This document shows positions 15,367 to 24,177 of a DNA stretch of 40,324 nucleotides, in pieces. The notes under the pieces were generated by a model that was given only the letters and a program-made list of their open reading frames with translations, was not told the origin of the DNA and made no database searches. The position numbers and the translations under genes were made by a program. Every line of letters begins with the position of its first letter. The stretch's first letter is position 1. The DNA lies in NCBI RefSeq assembly GCF_029759835.1, contig NZ_JAJJND010000005.1, positions 1 to 40,324 of the forward strand, in the 5' to 3' direction. Source of the stretch: Acetobacter sp. AN02 (GTDB taxonomy: Bacteria; Pseudomonadota; Alphaproteobacteria; Acetobacterales; Acetobacteraceae).

Positions 15367-18107
15367 CACACCCCTATAAAAAGAAACTCATCGAAGTCGC
15401 CATCCCGCTGGAAGCGATCAATGCAGCGTCGGTACGAGAGAAGTCGATCCGGCATGGGCATCCGTCCACGCTGCATCTGTGGTGGGCGCGGCGGCCGTTA
15501 GCGGCTTGCCGGGCGGTGTTGTTCGCCCAGCTTGTCGATGATCCGTCGAGCGACCTTGAAAAGTTCCCGACGCTTGAGGCACAGGAGACCGAACGCAAGC
15601 GGTTGTTCGCCGTCATTGAGGACTTGGTGAAGTGGGAGAACTCAACCAACGAGGAAGTGCTGGAGCGCGCCCGTGCCGAAATCCGCAAGAGCTGCGGCGG
15701 CGAAATGCCGCCGGTCTATGATCCGTTCTCGGGCGGCGGGTCGATCCCGTTGGAGGCACAGCGCCTCGGTCTACCCGCTTATGGGTCTGACCTGAACCCG
15801 GTCGCGGTGATGATTGGTAAGGCGATGATCGAGATACCGCCGAAATTCAAAGACATGAAGCCGATCCATCCCGGCGCCAAAGACAGGCAGTTTTATCGCA
15901 ACGCCGAGGGCCTCGCCGAAGATGTCAAATACTATGGCGAATGGATGCGCGAGACGGCCTGGAAGCGCATCGGTCATCTCTACCCGCAGGTCGATCTGCC
16001 GAAGGAGATTGGCGGTGGCAGAGGAACCGTTGTTGCATGGATTTGGGCACGCACTGTTCCAAGTCCGGACCCGGCCTTTGCAGGTGTTGAAGTTCCGCTG
16101 GTTCGGTCGTTTCAACTGAGCGACAGCGCTTGGGTTGAGCCGGTTGTGAGCGGCAAACAATACACTTTTCAAGTGCGGACTGGTGGTTTACCCGACGCTA
16201 CCAAGCTTGCGGGCACTGTCAGCAGGCAGGGCGGCCGGTGTCTTGTCTCAAACACTGCAATGCCGCTCAATTATATCAGAGAAATGGCCCGAAAGAGTGG
16301 CTTGGGTCAGCGGCTCATGGCGGTCGTGGTGGAAGGCACGCGAGGACGTGTGTTCATTTCGCCAACAGCTGATATGGAAAAAACGGCGTTCCTTGAGAAG
16401 CCAAAATGGCTGCCAGAGGAGTTAGTTACGACACCTTCTCATGAGGTTGATCGATTGCCGATGTATGGCATGACAACCTGGGGAGATGCCTTTACGGATC
16501 GTCAAGCAATCGCTCTGACCACATTTGTGGATGTTGCGAAGGAGCTGAAAGAAAAAATTCTTGAAGACTTGATTACAGGCAACACCATCGATGCGATTGA
16601 TCCGGAGAATTACGCTAATGCCGTTCGCGTTTATCTTGCTTGCGCAATTGATAGATGTGCAGACGCCTGGAGTACGATTGCTACTTGGGCAACGAGTGGC
16701 TTCATAAGGTTTACTTTCGCCCGCCAAGCAATCGCAATGACATGGGATTTTGCCGAATGCAATGTGTTCAGTTCATCTACAGGGAATTTTGGAGGAGCTG
16801 TTGATTGGGTGGTCAAAGCCCTATCCGAACTTCCTGCAATCGGCACCGGCAGCGTGAATCAAGCGGATGCCCGTTTTACAGTATTACCATCTGCAAGCAG
16901 CCTTTCGACCGACCCGCCATACTATGACAACATCGGATATGCGGATCTATCCGACTATTTTTATGTATGGTTGAAGAAGTCGGTCGGTGACATTTTTCCG
17001 GAAATATTTTCGACTATAGCGGTTCCTAAATCGGATGAGTTGGTCGCAATGCCGCATCGGCATAAAAACCGCCGAGCCGCGGAAGATTATTTTCTAAATG
17101 GAATGTCGGAGGCATTTTCAAATATCGTTACTCAAGTAAACAGCGATCTTCCTGCTACTATTTATTATGCATTCAAACAAAGTGAGGTATCTGAAGAGGG
17201 CCTGACGTCATCGGGTTGGGCAACCTTCCTTGAAGCCGTAATTTTTTCGGGTCTCTCCGTTGTAGGAACCTGGCCTGTCCGCACTGAACGCGCGGGGCGA
17301 ACGATCAGTGTGGGCGCTAACGCACTTGCGACCTCGGTGGTTCTCGTATGTCGCAAAAAGGCTTCCACGGCAGAGGTCATCACGCGGGCAGAATTCATCC
17401 GTGCCCTTAAGCGAGAACTGCCGCCTGCCATTGCCGAACTTCAGGCTGCCAACATTGCCCCGGCCGACATGCCGCAATCAGCCATCGGGCCCGGTATGGG
17501 CGTCTTTTCGCGCTACAAGGCGGTACTGGAATCCGATGACAGTCCTATGAGCGTGAAGACTGCGCTTCAACTCATCAATAGAGAACTCGACGAATATCTT
17601 GGCGGCATTCAGGGAGAATTCGATCCCGACACGCGCTTTGCGATTACCTGGTTCGAGCAAAACGGAAACGGCAAAGGGGACTATGGCGTGGCCGACAACC
17701 TTGCCCGTGCCCGTGGCATCTCGGTCGAAAGCATCAAGCACGCAGGGATTGTCGAAAGCGCAGCCGGCAAGGTTCGTATCCTGACACGCGACGAACTCGA
17801 TGAAAATTGGGACCCGGAAAGGGATGACCACTTGACGGTGTGGGAGTGCCTCCAGCACCTCGTCAAGTCACATGAGAAGGATGGCATTTCGCATGATACG
17901 GCCGTGTTACTGAAGAAGATCGGGAGCCAGGCCGAGGCTGTGAAGGATCTGGCCTATTGTCTTTATGACATCAGCGCCAACAAGCGAAAGGATGCGAAGG
18001 AGGCGACCGCCTATAACGCTCTGATCGCCGACTGGGCCGAACTGACGAATGCGGCTGCGGCTATCCACGATACCAGCGGCGATCGTCAGATCCGGCTGGA
18101 CATTTGA
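15363..18107 (+). CDS. DUF1156 adenine-specific DNA methyltransferase (DrmMI-like)
   Basis: This 914-residue protein opens with a DUF1156 block (KKKLIEVAIPLEAINAASVREKSIRHGHPSTLHLWWARRPLAA). The SAM-binding motif I is DPFSGGGSIPLEA (about residue 118) and the catalytic motif IV is DPPYYDN (about 516), i.e. DPPY of N6-adenine methylases. It belongs to the COG1743 type used as the methyltransferase of class 1 DISARM and of other multi-gene defence systems. There it is thought to mark host DNA as self. The ATG at 15363 overlaps the stop of the previous gene (ATGA) and fits the family N-terminus. An earlier in-frame ATG at 15330 would add eleven residues. The part from about 16030 to 17270 is visibly poorer in G/C than the ends, suggesting a mosaic gene. 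Confidence 0.92.
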   Translation: MTHPYKKKLIEVAIPLEAINAASVREKSIRHGHPSTLHLWWARRPLAACRAVLFAQLVDDPSSDLEKFPTLEAQETERKRLFAVIEDLVKWENSTNEEVLERARAEIRKSCGGEMPPVYDPFSGGGSIPLEAQRLGLPAYGSDLNPVAVMIGKAMIEIPPKFKDMKPIHPGAKDRQFYRNAEGLAEDVKYYGEWMRETAWKRIGHLYPQVDLPKEIGGGRGTVVAWIWARTVPSPDPAFAGVEVPLVRSFQLSDSAWVEPVVSGKQYTFQVRTGGLPDATKLAGTVSRQGGRCLVSNTAMPLNYIREMARKSGLGQRLMAVVVEGTRGRVFISPTADMEKTAFLEKPKWLPEELVTTPSHEVDRLPMYGMTTWGDAFTDRQAIALTTFVDVAKELKEKILEDLITGNTIDAIDPENYANAVRVYLACAIDRCADAWSTIATWATSGFIRFTFARQAIAMTWDFAECNVFSSSTGNFGGAVDWVVKALSELPAIGTGSVNQADARFTVLPSASSLSTDPPYYDNIGYADLSDYFYVWLKKSVGDIFPEIFSTIAVPKSDELVAMPHRHKNRRAAEDYFLNGMSEAFSNIVTQVNSDLPATIYYAFKQSEVSEEGLTSSGWATFLEAVIFSGLSVVGTWPVRTERAGRTISVGANALATSVVLVCRKKASTAEVITRAEFIRALKRELPPAIAELQAANIAPADMPQSAIGPGMGVFSRYKAVLESDDSPMSVKTALQLINRELDEYLGGIQGEFDPDTRFAITWFEQNGNGKGDYGVADNLARARGISVESIKHAGIVESAAGKVRILTRDELDENWDPERDDHLTVWECLQHLVKSHEKDGISHDTAVLLKKIGSQAEAVKDLAYCLYDISANKRKDAKEATAYNALIADWAELTNAAAAIHDTSGDRQIRLDI

Positions 18108-18120
18108 GGGGGAACGGAAC

Positions 18121-21100
18121 GTGGCAAAAAGCACGCGTCAATCTGTATTTGAAGGGATGGAGTTGCTCCCGGCAGCATTAATCCCCTTCGTCGAAAAGAG
18201 GTTAGAAACCTCCCTCAAAGGATACTGGCAGGTCCAGGTTCTTGAAAAACTGCCGAACCTGCGCCCCAGCAGCAATGGTGAGATTGGTTGGGATCAGGCC
18301 GCGCTGTTCAATGCGATGGACCGGTTTTGGAGCGAAGCATTCAAGGCGGTCCTTGGCCGCGCCGAACGCTCGTTGGTCAACGAGCTGGGTGATGTCCGCA
18401 ACAAGCTCTCGCATAACGAGACCTTCACGTACGATGATGCCGAACGTGCGCTCGATTCCATGCGCCGCCTGATGGAGGCGATCAGCGCTGGGGAGGCGGC
18501 GGAGCAACTCGGTAAGATGCGTGACACGATCCTGCGCACAAAGTTCACCGAGCTTCAGCGCAATGAGGAACGACGGAAAACCCAGCGCCTCGACATTTCG
18601 GTTGAGACTGTGGCAGGGCTTTTGCCATGGCGTGAGGTGGTCGAGCCACATCAGGATGTCGCTACTGGCGAGTTCCAGCAAGCCGAGTTCGCCGCCGACC
18701 TTGCCAAAGTATATTCAGGCAGCGCACCGGCTGAGTATCGCGATCCGAAGCAGTTTTTCAGCCGGACCTATCTGACCGAAGGTCTTAGCGCGCTTCTAAT
18801 TGGAGCGGCTCGGCGGCTCTCAGGTACCGGCGGCGATCCGGTCGTCGAACTGCAGACGAATTTCGGCGGCGGTAAGACGCACTCAATGCTAGCGCTCTAC
18901 CACATGGCCGGCCCGATCCCGGCCCATGATTTGTCTGGGCTCGACCAGTTGCTGGACAAGCAGGGGTTGAGCGTTCCGAAAGACATCAAACGCGCTGTGT
19001 TAGTCGGCACATCGCGCGGGCCGCAGGATGTTCTCAATGCCGAAGGTGGTCGTAAGATCCGTACAACCTGGGGTGAACTGGCATGGCAGCTTGGCGGGCC
19101 GGACGGTTTCGACATGGTCGCCGAGAACGATGCGAGCGGTATCGCGCCGGGATCGAACCTGCTTGAGGCGCTATTCAAAACATATGCACCTTGCCTGATC
19201 CTGATTGACGAATGGGTCGCCTATCTGCGCCAAATTTACAAAGTTGACGGATTGCCGGCTGGCTCGTTCGACGCCAACCTTTCATTTGTCCAGTCGCTGA
19301 CCGAGGCAGTCAAAGCCAGCCCCGGTACGCTGCTGGTTGCTTCGTTGCCAGCCTCGCAGATTGAGGTGGGTGGTGAAGGCGGTCAGGAAGCACTGGCGCG
19401 CCTCAAGCAAACCTTTAGTCGAGTGGAATCCTCATGGCGGCCGGCAAGTCAGGAAGAGAGCTACGAGATCGTCCGGCGGCGGCTGTTTAAGGAAATACCT
19501 GGCGATAAGTTTCATCACCGCGACAACACATTGAAGCAATTTTCCAAACTATATCGCGAAAATACCAACGATTTCCCGCAAGGCTGTGCGGATGAGGACT
19601 ACCGGCGTAAGCTTATAAAAGCCTATCCCATCCATCCCGAATTGTTTGATCAACTCTATACGAGTTGGGGATCTCTGGAAAAATTCCAGCGCACACGCGG
19701 TGTCCTGCGTCTGATGGCGCAAACCATTCACGAGCTTTGGATGAGCAACGATCCTTCGGTGATGATCATGCCCGGCAGCGTTACGGTTAGTTCGCCGCGC
19801 GTGGAACCGGAGTTGCTGCACTATCTTGATGTGACCTGGCAGTCGATCATCGCTGGCGATGTTGATGGCACAGCATCCACACCATACAAGATTGACCAGT
19901 CGGCACCAAACCTAAACCGTTATTCGGCGACAAGGCGCGTTGCGCGCGCGATCTTCATGGGAACGGCGCCGACGCACCAGCAACAAAATACCGGCCTTGA
20001 TGACAAGCAGATCAATTTGGGGGTCGTGCAGCCAGGCGAGCGTCCGGCGATCTTCGGTGATGCGCTGAGACGACTGACCAACCAGGCCAAGTTTATGCAC
20101 GCCGATCTCGGACGCTATTGGTATTCTATGTCTGCCAGCCTCAATCGTATCGCAGCGGACAAAGCGGCGCAGATCGAAACAGCGCTCGTCGACGTGACCA
20201 TCGATGCGCAACTTGGCAAATATGTGAACGGGCTTACCGATCGGGGGCATTTCGATGCCGTGCAGGTCGCGCCTGCCTCATCGTCAGAAGTTCCTGATGA
20301 ATCGGGCGGAGTGCGTGCCGTCGTGCTGGGCGTCAAGTATCCGCATAATGGACGTGACGGTTCCGAAGCACTCGTCGAGGCAAAGGACATACTTACACAG
20401 CGCGGCAGCATGCCTCGCGTTTATCGCAACATGCTGGTATTCATCGCTGCGGAAAATCGTCAGCTTGAGCATTTGAAAGATGCCGTACGCGCCTTCCTTG
20501 CCTGGGGCGAGATTGTCCGCGATACAGAGCGGCTAAACCTCACTCAAAGCGACAGTGCACTCGCCAAAACAAAGCTTGCCGAAGCCAACGAGACAATGAA
20601 GACGCGTCTAAAAGAAGCGTGGTGCTATTTACACTATCCTGCTCAGGAGAGTGCACAGGCAGATTGGGAGTGGGTATCCGGAAAAATTCCAGCGCAAGAC
20701 GGATTGCTGACTCGCGCGAGCAAAAAGCTGGTGGCTGAAGAGGGCCTGCTCGTCGAGCTGGGACCATCGCGTCTTGATCGCGATCTCCAGAAATATATAT
20801 GGAACGGAAAGCCGCACCTTTCACTAAAGGATCTGCGGGAATACATTAATCGCTACATCTACCTGCCGCGGCTGAAGAACCAAGAGGTTCTGATTAAAGC
20901 CGTGCAAGCATCCATCAGTGGTATGTTACCCGGCCCATTCGCTTATGCTGAGCGATGGGATGAGAAGACGGATACATATGTGGGCCTGGCGATCGAGCGG
21001 GCTAGTAATGCTATTGTGGTCATTGATGGTGATAGCGTCATCGTGAATCCCGACATTGCCGAAGCACACAGACCGACTTCTGCGCAACCTGAATCGACTA

Positions 21101-21417
21101 CTGATGGCCCAAAAAAGCCCAGAGGAACACCACTGGAGGCAGAAGGTGAACCAGAAGGAACGCAGGGCTCACCTACTTCAGAGAAAAAGCCAACCCGATT
21201 CATAGGGGCAGTCATGATCTCGCCCGAACGACCGGCTAGGGACATCCATCAGGTTGTCGAAGCGATTGTCGAGCAACTCACGACACTTCCAGATAGTCAG
21301 GTGAAGCTTAGGTTTGAAATCGAAGCTGAGGTGCCGGGCGGCCTCGATCGTGCCAAGGTGAGGACGCTAGTCGAAAACGCCAATACGCTTGGCTTCGTGG
21401 AAAAATCGATCGAATGA
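18121..21417 (+). CDS. DUF499 ATPase with N-terminal Swt1-like HEPN domain
   Basis: This protein is about 1098 residues long. Residues about 15-130 look like a Swt1-type HEPN domain, with the RNase-type motif RNKLSH (R93-x4-H98). The DUF499 P-loop ATPase follows, with Walker A TNFGGGKTHS (K252, T253) and Walker B LILIDEW (D363, E364). The C-terminal tail has a Pro/Glu/Gly-rich linker (about 1000-1030) and a final small domain. DUF499 and DUF1156 proteins are regularly encoded together in anti-phage loci. HEPN domains often cut RNA, so this subunit could carry an RNase effector activity in addition to DNA-dependent ATPase work. GTG 18121 is the start, with GAGGGGGAACGGA just upstream; the gene lies 13 bp after the methyltransferase stop and ends the operon. 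Confidence 0.88.
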   Translation: MAKSTRQSVFEGMELLPAALIPFVEKRLETSLKGYWQVQVLEKLPNLRPSSNGEIGWDQAALFNAMDRFWSEAFKAVLGRAERSLVNELGDVRNKLSHNETFTYDDAERALDSMRRLMEAISAGEAAEQLGKMRDTILRTKFTELQRNEERRKTQRLDISVETVAGLLPWREVVEPHQDVATGEFQQAEFAADLAKVYSGSAPAEYRDPKQFFSRTYLTEGLSALLIGAARRLSGTGGDPVVELQTNFGGGKTHSMLALYHMAGPIPAHDLSGLDQLLDKQGLSVPKDIKRAVLVGTSRGPQDVLNAEGGRKIRTTWGELAWQLGGPDGFDMVAENDASGIAPGSNLLEALFKTYAPCLILIDEWVAYLRQIYKVDGLPAGSFDANLSFVQSLTEAVKASPGTLLVASLPASQIEVGGEGGQEALARLKQTFSRVESSWRPASQEESYEIVRRRLFKEIPGDKFHHRDNTLKQFSKLYRENTNDFPQGCADEDYRRKLIKAYPIHPELFDQLYTSWGSLEKFQRTRGVLRLMAQTIHELWMSNDPSVMIMPGSVTVSSPRVEPELLHYLDVTWQSIIAGDVDGTASTPYKIDQSAPNLNRYSATRRVARAIFMGTAPTHQQQNTGLDDKQINLGVVQPGERPAIFGDALRRLTNQAKFMHADLGRYWYSMSASLNRIAADKAAQIETALVDVTIDAQLGKYVNGLTDRGHFDAVQVAPASSSEVPDESGGVRAVVLGVKYPHNGRDGSEALVEAKDILTQRGSMPRVYRNMLVFIAAENRQLEHLKDAVRAFLAWGEIVRDTERLNLTQSDSALAKTKLAEANETMKTRLKEAWCYLHYPAQESAQADWEWVSGKIPAQDGLLTRASKKLVAEEGLLVELGPSRLDRDLQKYIWNGKPHLSLKDLREYINRYIYLPRLKNQEVLIKAVQASISGMLPGPFAYAERWDEKTDTYVGLAIERASNAIVVIDGDSVIVNPDIAEAHRPTSAQPESTTDGPKKPRGTPLEAEGEPEGTQGSPTSEKKPTRFIGAVMISPERPARDIHQVVEAIVEQLTTLPDSQVKLRFEIEAEVPGGLDRAKVRTLVENANTLGFVEKSIE

Positions 21418-21612
21418 TAGCACGGTCGTTCCGTCAGTCATCAACCAGAAAAAATGAGCTTTTATCAATCAAAGAGGGACCAGAATATCAAGTTTGGAAG
21501 CAGTCATCATTGCAAACGAAGGATGGTTCGGCATCTTCGTCGTCCGGTGAGAGGGGGGGCTGGTGCAACTAGCGCTTTTCGTAAAACTGTGTTTTGACGG
21601 TTAAATGAGGTG

Positions 21613-21636
21613 GTGACACCGTCATGACGGTGTCAC
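21613..21636. repeat. Perfect 24-bp palindrome centred on CATG
   Basis: The sequence from 21613 to 21636 equals its own reverse complement (arms GTGACACCGT and ACGGTGTCAC around CATG). It is the strongest of several TGACA/TGTCA inverted repeats here. Another runs from CATGACACCA (21694-21703) across a 7-base loop to TGGTGTCATG (21711-21720). These look like dyad binding sites for a dimeric regulator or iteron-binding protein. Confidence 0.7.
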
Positions 21637-21876
21637 GTGGGTGTCATTTCTATCGCACCTTTGGTGCTCCCTGAGAGGCCGGGATGACGGCGTCATGACA
21701 CCACCTCAAATGGTGTCATGGGGCCAGTGACACTGTCAGTACCTGTCATCTGTGGCGTCATGACAGGCGTCACGCAAAGCGTCATTGACGTCATGAATCC
21801 TAGAAAACGTCAGAAAACAGCCATTTTTCCTTTTTCTGGCGTGTTTTGGTTTTTGGGCGTGTGAAGGCACGCTACC

Positions 21877-21915
21877 GCAAATTCATACGCATCCTCTGGA
21901 TGCATATGAATTTGC
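21877..21915. repeat. 18-bp inverted repeat with 3-base loop, followed by T-tract
   Basis: GCAAATTCATACGCATCC (21877-21894) and its complement (21898-21915) match at 17 of 18 positions around the loop TCT. A run of eight T follows at 21920-21927, so on the plus strand it could act as an intrinsic terminator. However, no gene ends just upstream (the DUF499 stop is 460 bp away). In front of a relaxase gene it could equally be the oriT hairpin. Confidence 0.6.
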
Positions 21916-22134
21916 TGGATTTTTTTTGAATTTTTTCTTGTTCTATCGCCGAACAGGTTCGGCTCCCTTTGCTTCTGGCTCATGACACTTCAGGAATGGC
22001 GTCATTGACCCTGCCTGCGCTGTGCTGACGTCATTTTTCCGATTTGCGGGGCATGCGGACGGCGTTGCTCAAAAATGTATCTTTTCATCTGGGAGAGTGC
22101 GTTTACGCTTCTGAGAGGAAGGGAATCACGGCGT

Positions 22135-24177
22135 ATGGCGTACTACCCGAAATCTGAGTTGAGTCTCATACGAGCAGCGAGCGCGGCAGTGGTCACGCGT
22201 ATCATCGAACGCGCCGACCGTTTGGCGAGACAAAAGGCGAATGCCCAAAGGGGTGACTTTCAGGCCGTCCTGCAGACCCCAACGAAATCAGTCCTTCGTA
22301 GCATTGTTAAGAAGGCGCTGTGCACAACCAGTCGCCAGCTTCGCAATGTGCCCTCACTCCGCCTTTCGGCTCCGGACACCGGAGGGATACCATTCCATCT
22401 CGGTCTGACCTGGATCTCAAAGGCAAGTGTTAGTTCGTCGGGCACCAAGGGAAAAGCTGGTAACTCAAGAAAGGCGCATCGGCGCGCTACGACGACGGAA
22501 GGGGCGCACCAGCTTTATGTCGAGCGTGAAGGGGTGGTCGCGGAGCCGGGGCCATTGCCAGTGTCTCGTGCGCAGGACAGTTCCTATGGATCGGCGCCAA
22601 TGGCGCAACGGTATATTGAAAATCCGATTAAGACGATGTCGGATGAGGGGCTGGCATCGTTCGGGACCATCGGCAGCACGATGGCCGAACGGCAATCCTT
22701 CTGGGAACAGGTTCACGCCACCGAAGCGAAAAATGGCCGCACCCAACACCGGCTCGTTCTGGAGTTGCCACATGAGGCCAATGACGCCATTCGAGCCGAA
22801 ATTGTGAGGCGGTTTACCCGGGACGCTTTCGAGCAAAATGGAATTCCCTACTGGGCTGCTATTCATCGGCCTACGGGCAAGAATGATGATCGGAACTATC
22901 ATGCTCACATCGTTTTCACCGACCGCCCGGCCCGAAAAATGACCAATCCCGAGACGGGAGAACAGGTCTGGGATTTTACGATCACGACCCGTGAGCGGGA
23001 TTCCTCGCGGCATTACGTCACAAAGCGCCCTTTCAAGCAGAACAAGGATCGCACGATGAGTGGCCGGAAGTATCCCGAGCGACTGCGGGAATTATATGCG
23101 CAGACGGCCAATATCGTCCTGTCCTCCCATGGCGTTCCGGTGCGCTACGATCCCAGATCTTATAAAGATATGGGGTTGGATATTGAGCCCATGCCGCATA
23201 CACGTCGGATCATTGCGGACAAGCAGGCGGCGAAGGGCTATGTGGTCCGTGACGAGCACGCAACCCGACAGCGTATCAATCGTGAAAGTGAACAGACGGC
23301 CAATCAGCGCTTTATGGCCTGGAAAGCGTTGGTAAAAAGCCAACGCAGAGTTGGCTTTCGGCGGACAGGGCCGTTAGGGCCACACGTCTTCCACAAAGAC
23401 ATTTTTTCGGGCCGGATCAAACCGGAGGATATTCTCAAAAGTGCCGGCCTGGCGACATCACGTCAGCTTTTTGGAACAGTACAGCAGCGGATGACAGCTA
23501 ATGTTGCTGATCAAGCAGCTCTGAAAATGCTTGCGCTTTTTCTGGAGGCGACGCGGGAGCCCGAAAATGAGGCACCAGATGTCCGGGAGTTCGCCCGTCG
23601 CCTGCTCCGTCAGGCTGCGCAGGAGGAAGTCGCTGCAATTGGTGGGATTGCGCATAAACGAAATGCCGTATTCGCGCGCAAAATAACCGGCACGGTGTGG
23701 GTAGAGCGAACAGCAGCGGAAAACTGGTCTTTGTTCGATGAAGCAGACAGATCATGGAACGAACTGCCGCCGACGTTTGTAACCGAATGCCCACAACAGC
23801 AAGAGGTTCTCCAGAAGATGGAAACGTCACTGCCGCAGCCGGGAGCCGGGAAAGAGCTTCCAGAGACCCCTTCATCGAAGGTCACGCCACGCGTGAAAGC
23901 TGATTCATCCGTGCCCCTAAGTATTGTTGACCGTCTCCGTGAGAGAATGAATGAGCTGACCGATATGGTCATTGAAGAGAGTGGCGGCGACCTGGAGATC
24001 ATGCACAAAATAATAGCGGCTCTGGCGGAACAGACGCGCGTTGCACAGCGTGCATTCCGGAACGCCACAGAAGCGAAGGAACAGGACGGTGAGGAGGAGA
24101 AACAATTAAAAAAGAGGAAGAAGAAAGAACAGGTCCAATCGCGTAAAAAAGACCGGAGCGGGGGATTTGAACGATAG
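22135..24177 (+). CDS. MobA/MobL-family relaxase
   Basis: This protein is about 680 residues long. The metal-binding block is NDDRNYHAHIVFTDRP (H256 and H258), preceded by RLVLELPHEANDAIRAEIVRRF, the usual MobA/MobL (MOBQ-type) order. An upstream block, AHRRATTTEGAHQLYVERE, may hold the catalytic Tyr. The C-terminus is strongly charged and lysine-rich (EEEKQLKKRKKKEQ). The relaxase nicks one strand at oriT and pilots it through a helper conjugation channel. ATG 22135 is chosen since AGGAAGGGA lies about ten bases upstream; an in-frame ATG at 22075 has no ribosome site. No primase or helicase domain was recognised, so it looks like a mobilization rather than a self-transfer relaxase. No mobC-like accessory gene was recognised beside it. 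Confidence 0.85.
   Translation: MAYYPKSELSLIRAASAAVVTRIIERADRLARQKANAQRGDFQAVLQTPTKSVLRSIVKKALCTTSRQLRNVPSLRLSAPDTGGIPFHLGLTWISKASVSSSGTKGKAGNSRKAHRRATTTEGAHQLYVEREGVVAEPGPLPVSRAQDSSYGSAPMAQRYIENPIKTMSDEGLASFGTIGSTMAERQSFWEQVHATEAKNGRTQHRLVLELPHEANDAIRAEIVRRFTRDAFEQNGIPYWAAIHRPTGKNDDRNYHAHIVFTDRPARKMTNPETGEQVWDFTITTRERDSSRHYVTKRPFKQNKDRTMSGRKYPERLRELYAQTANIVLSSHGVPVRYDPRSYKDMGLDIEPMPHTRRIIADKQAAKGYVVRDEHATRQRINRESEQTANQRFMAWKALVKSQRRVGFRRTGPLGPHVFHKDIFSGRIKPEDILKSAGLATSRQLFGTVQQRMTANVADQAALKMLALFLEATREPENEAPDVREFARRLLRQAAQEEVAAIGGIAHKRNAVFARKITGTVWVERTAAENWSLFDEADRSWNELPPTFVTECPQQQEVLQKMETSLPQPGAGKELPETPSSKVTPRVKADSSVPLSIVDRLRERMNELTDMVIEESGGDLEIMHKIIAALAEQTRVAQRAFRNATEAKEQDGEEEKQLKKRKKKEQVQSRKKDRSGGFER

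Larger units (their letters stand above)
21418..22134. other. Repeat-rich intergenic region upstream of relaxase (candidate oriT/operator region)
   Basis: No gene is supported in these 700 bases. Between 21595 and 22033 there are about two dozen TGAC or GTCA tetramers, where chance would give three or four. Many are arranged as palindromes (separate entries). Further on are an 18-bp inverted repeat (21877-21915) and a 7-bp hairpin, GCCGAAC-AG-GTTCGGC (21948-21963). Relaxase genes usually lie next to their oriT, so this is the best place for the transfer origin. I could not find a classic MobQ nick consensus. Confidence 0.55.

Noticed and set aside
16422-16846. Minus-strand ORFs inside the methyltransferase gene
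   Set aside because: Antisense to conserved DUF1156 sequence; no independent coding evidence.
10432-21417. Complete DISARM (class 1)
   Set aside because: DUF1998 (DrmB) and PLD (DrmC) genes are missing and DUF499 is not a DISARM core protein; called DISARM-like only.
21595-21800. CRISPR array
   Set aside because: The TGAC/GTCA repeats are short, irregularly spaced and palindromic, with no constant-length repeat and spacer units and no cas genes.
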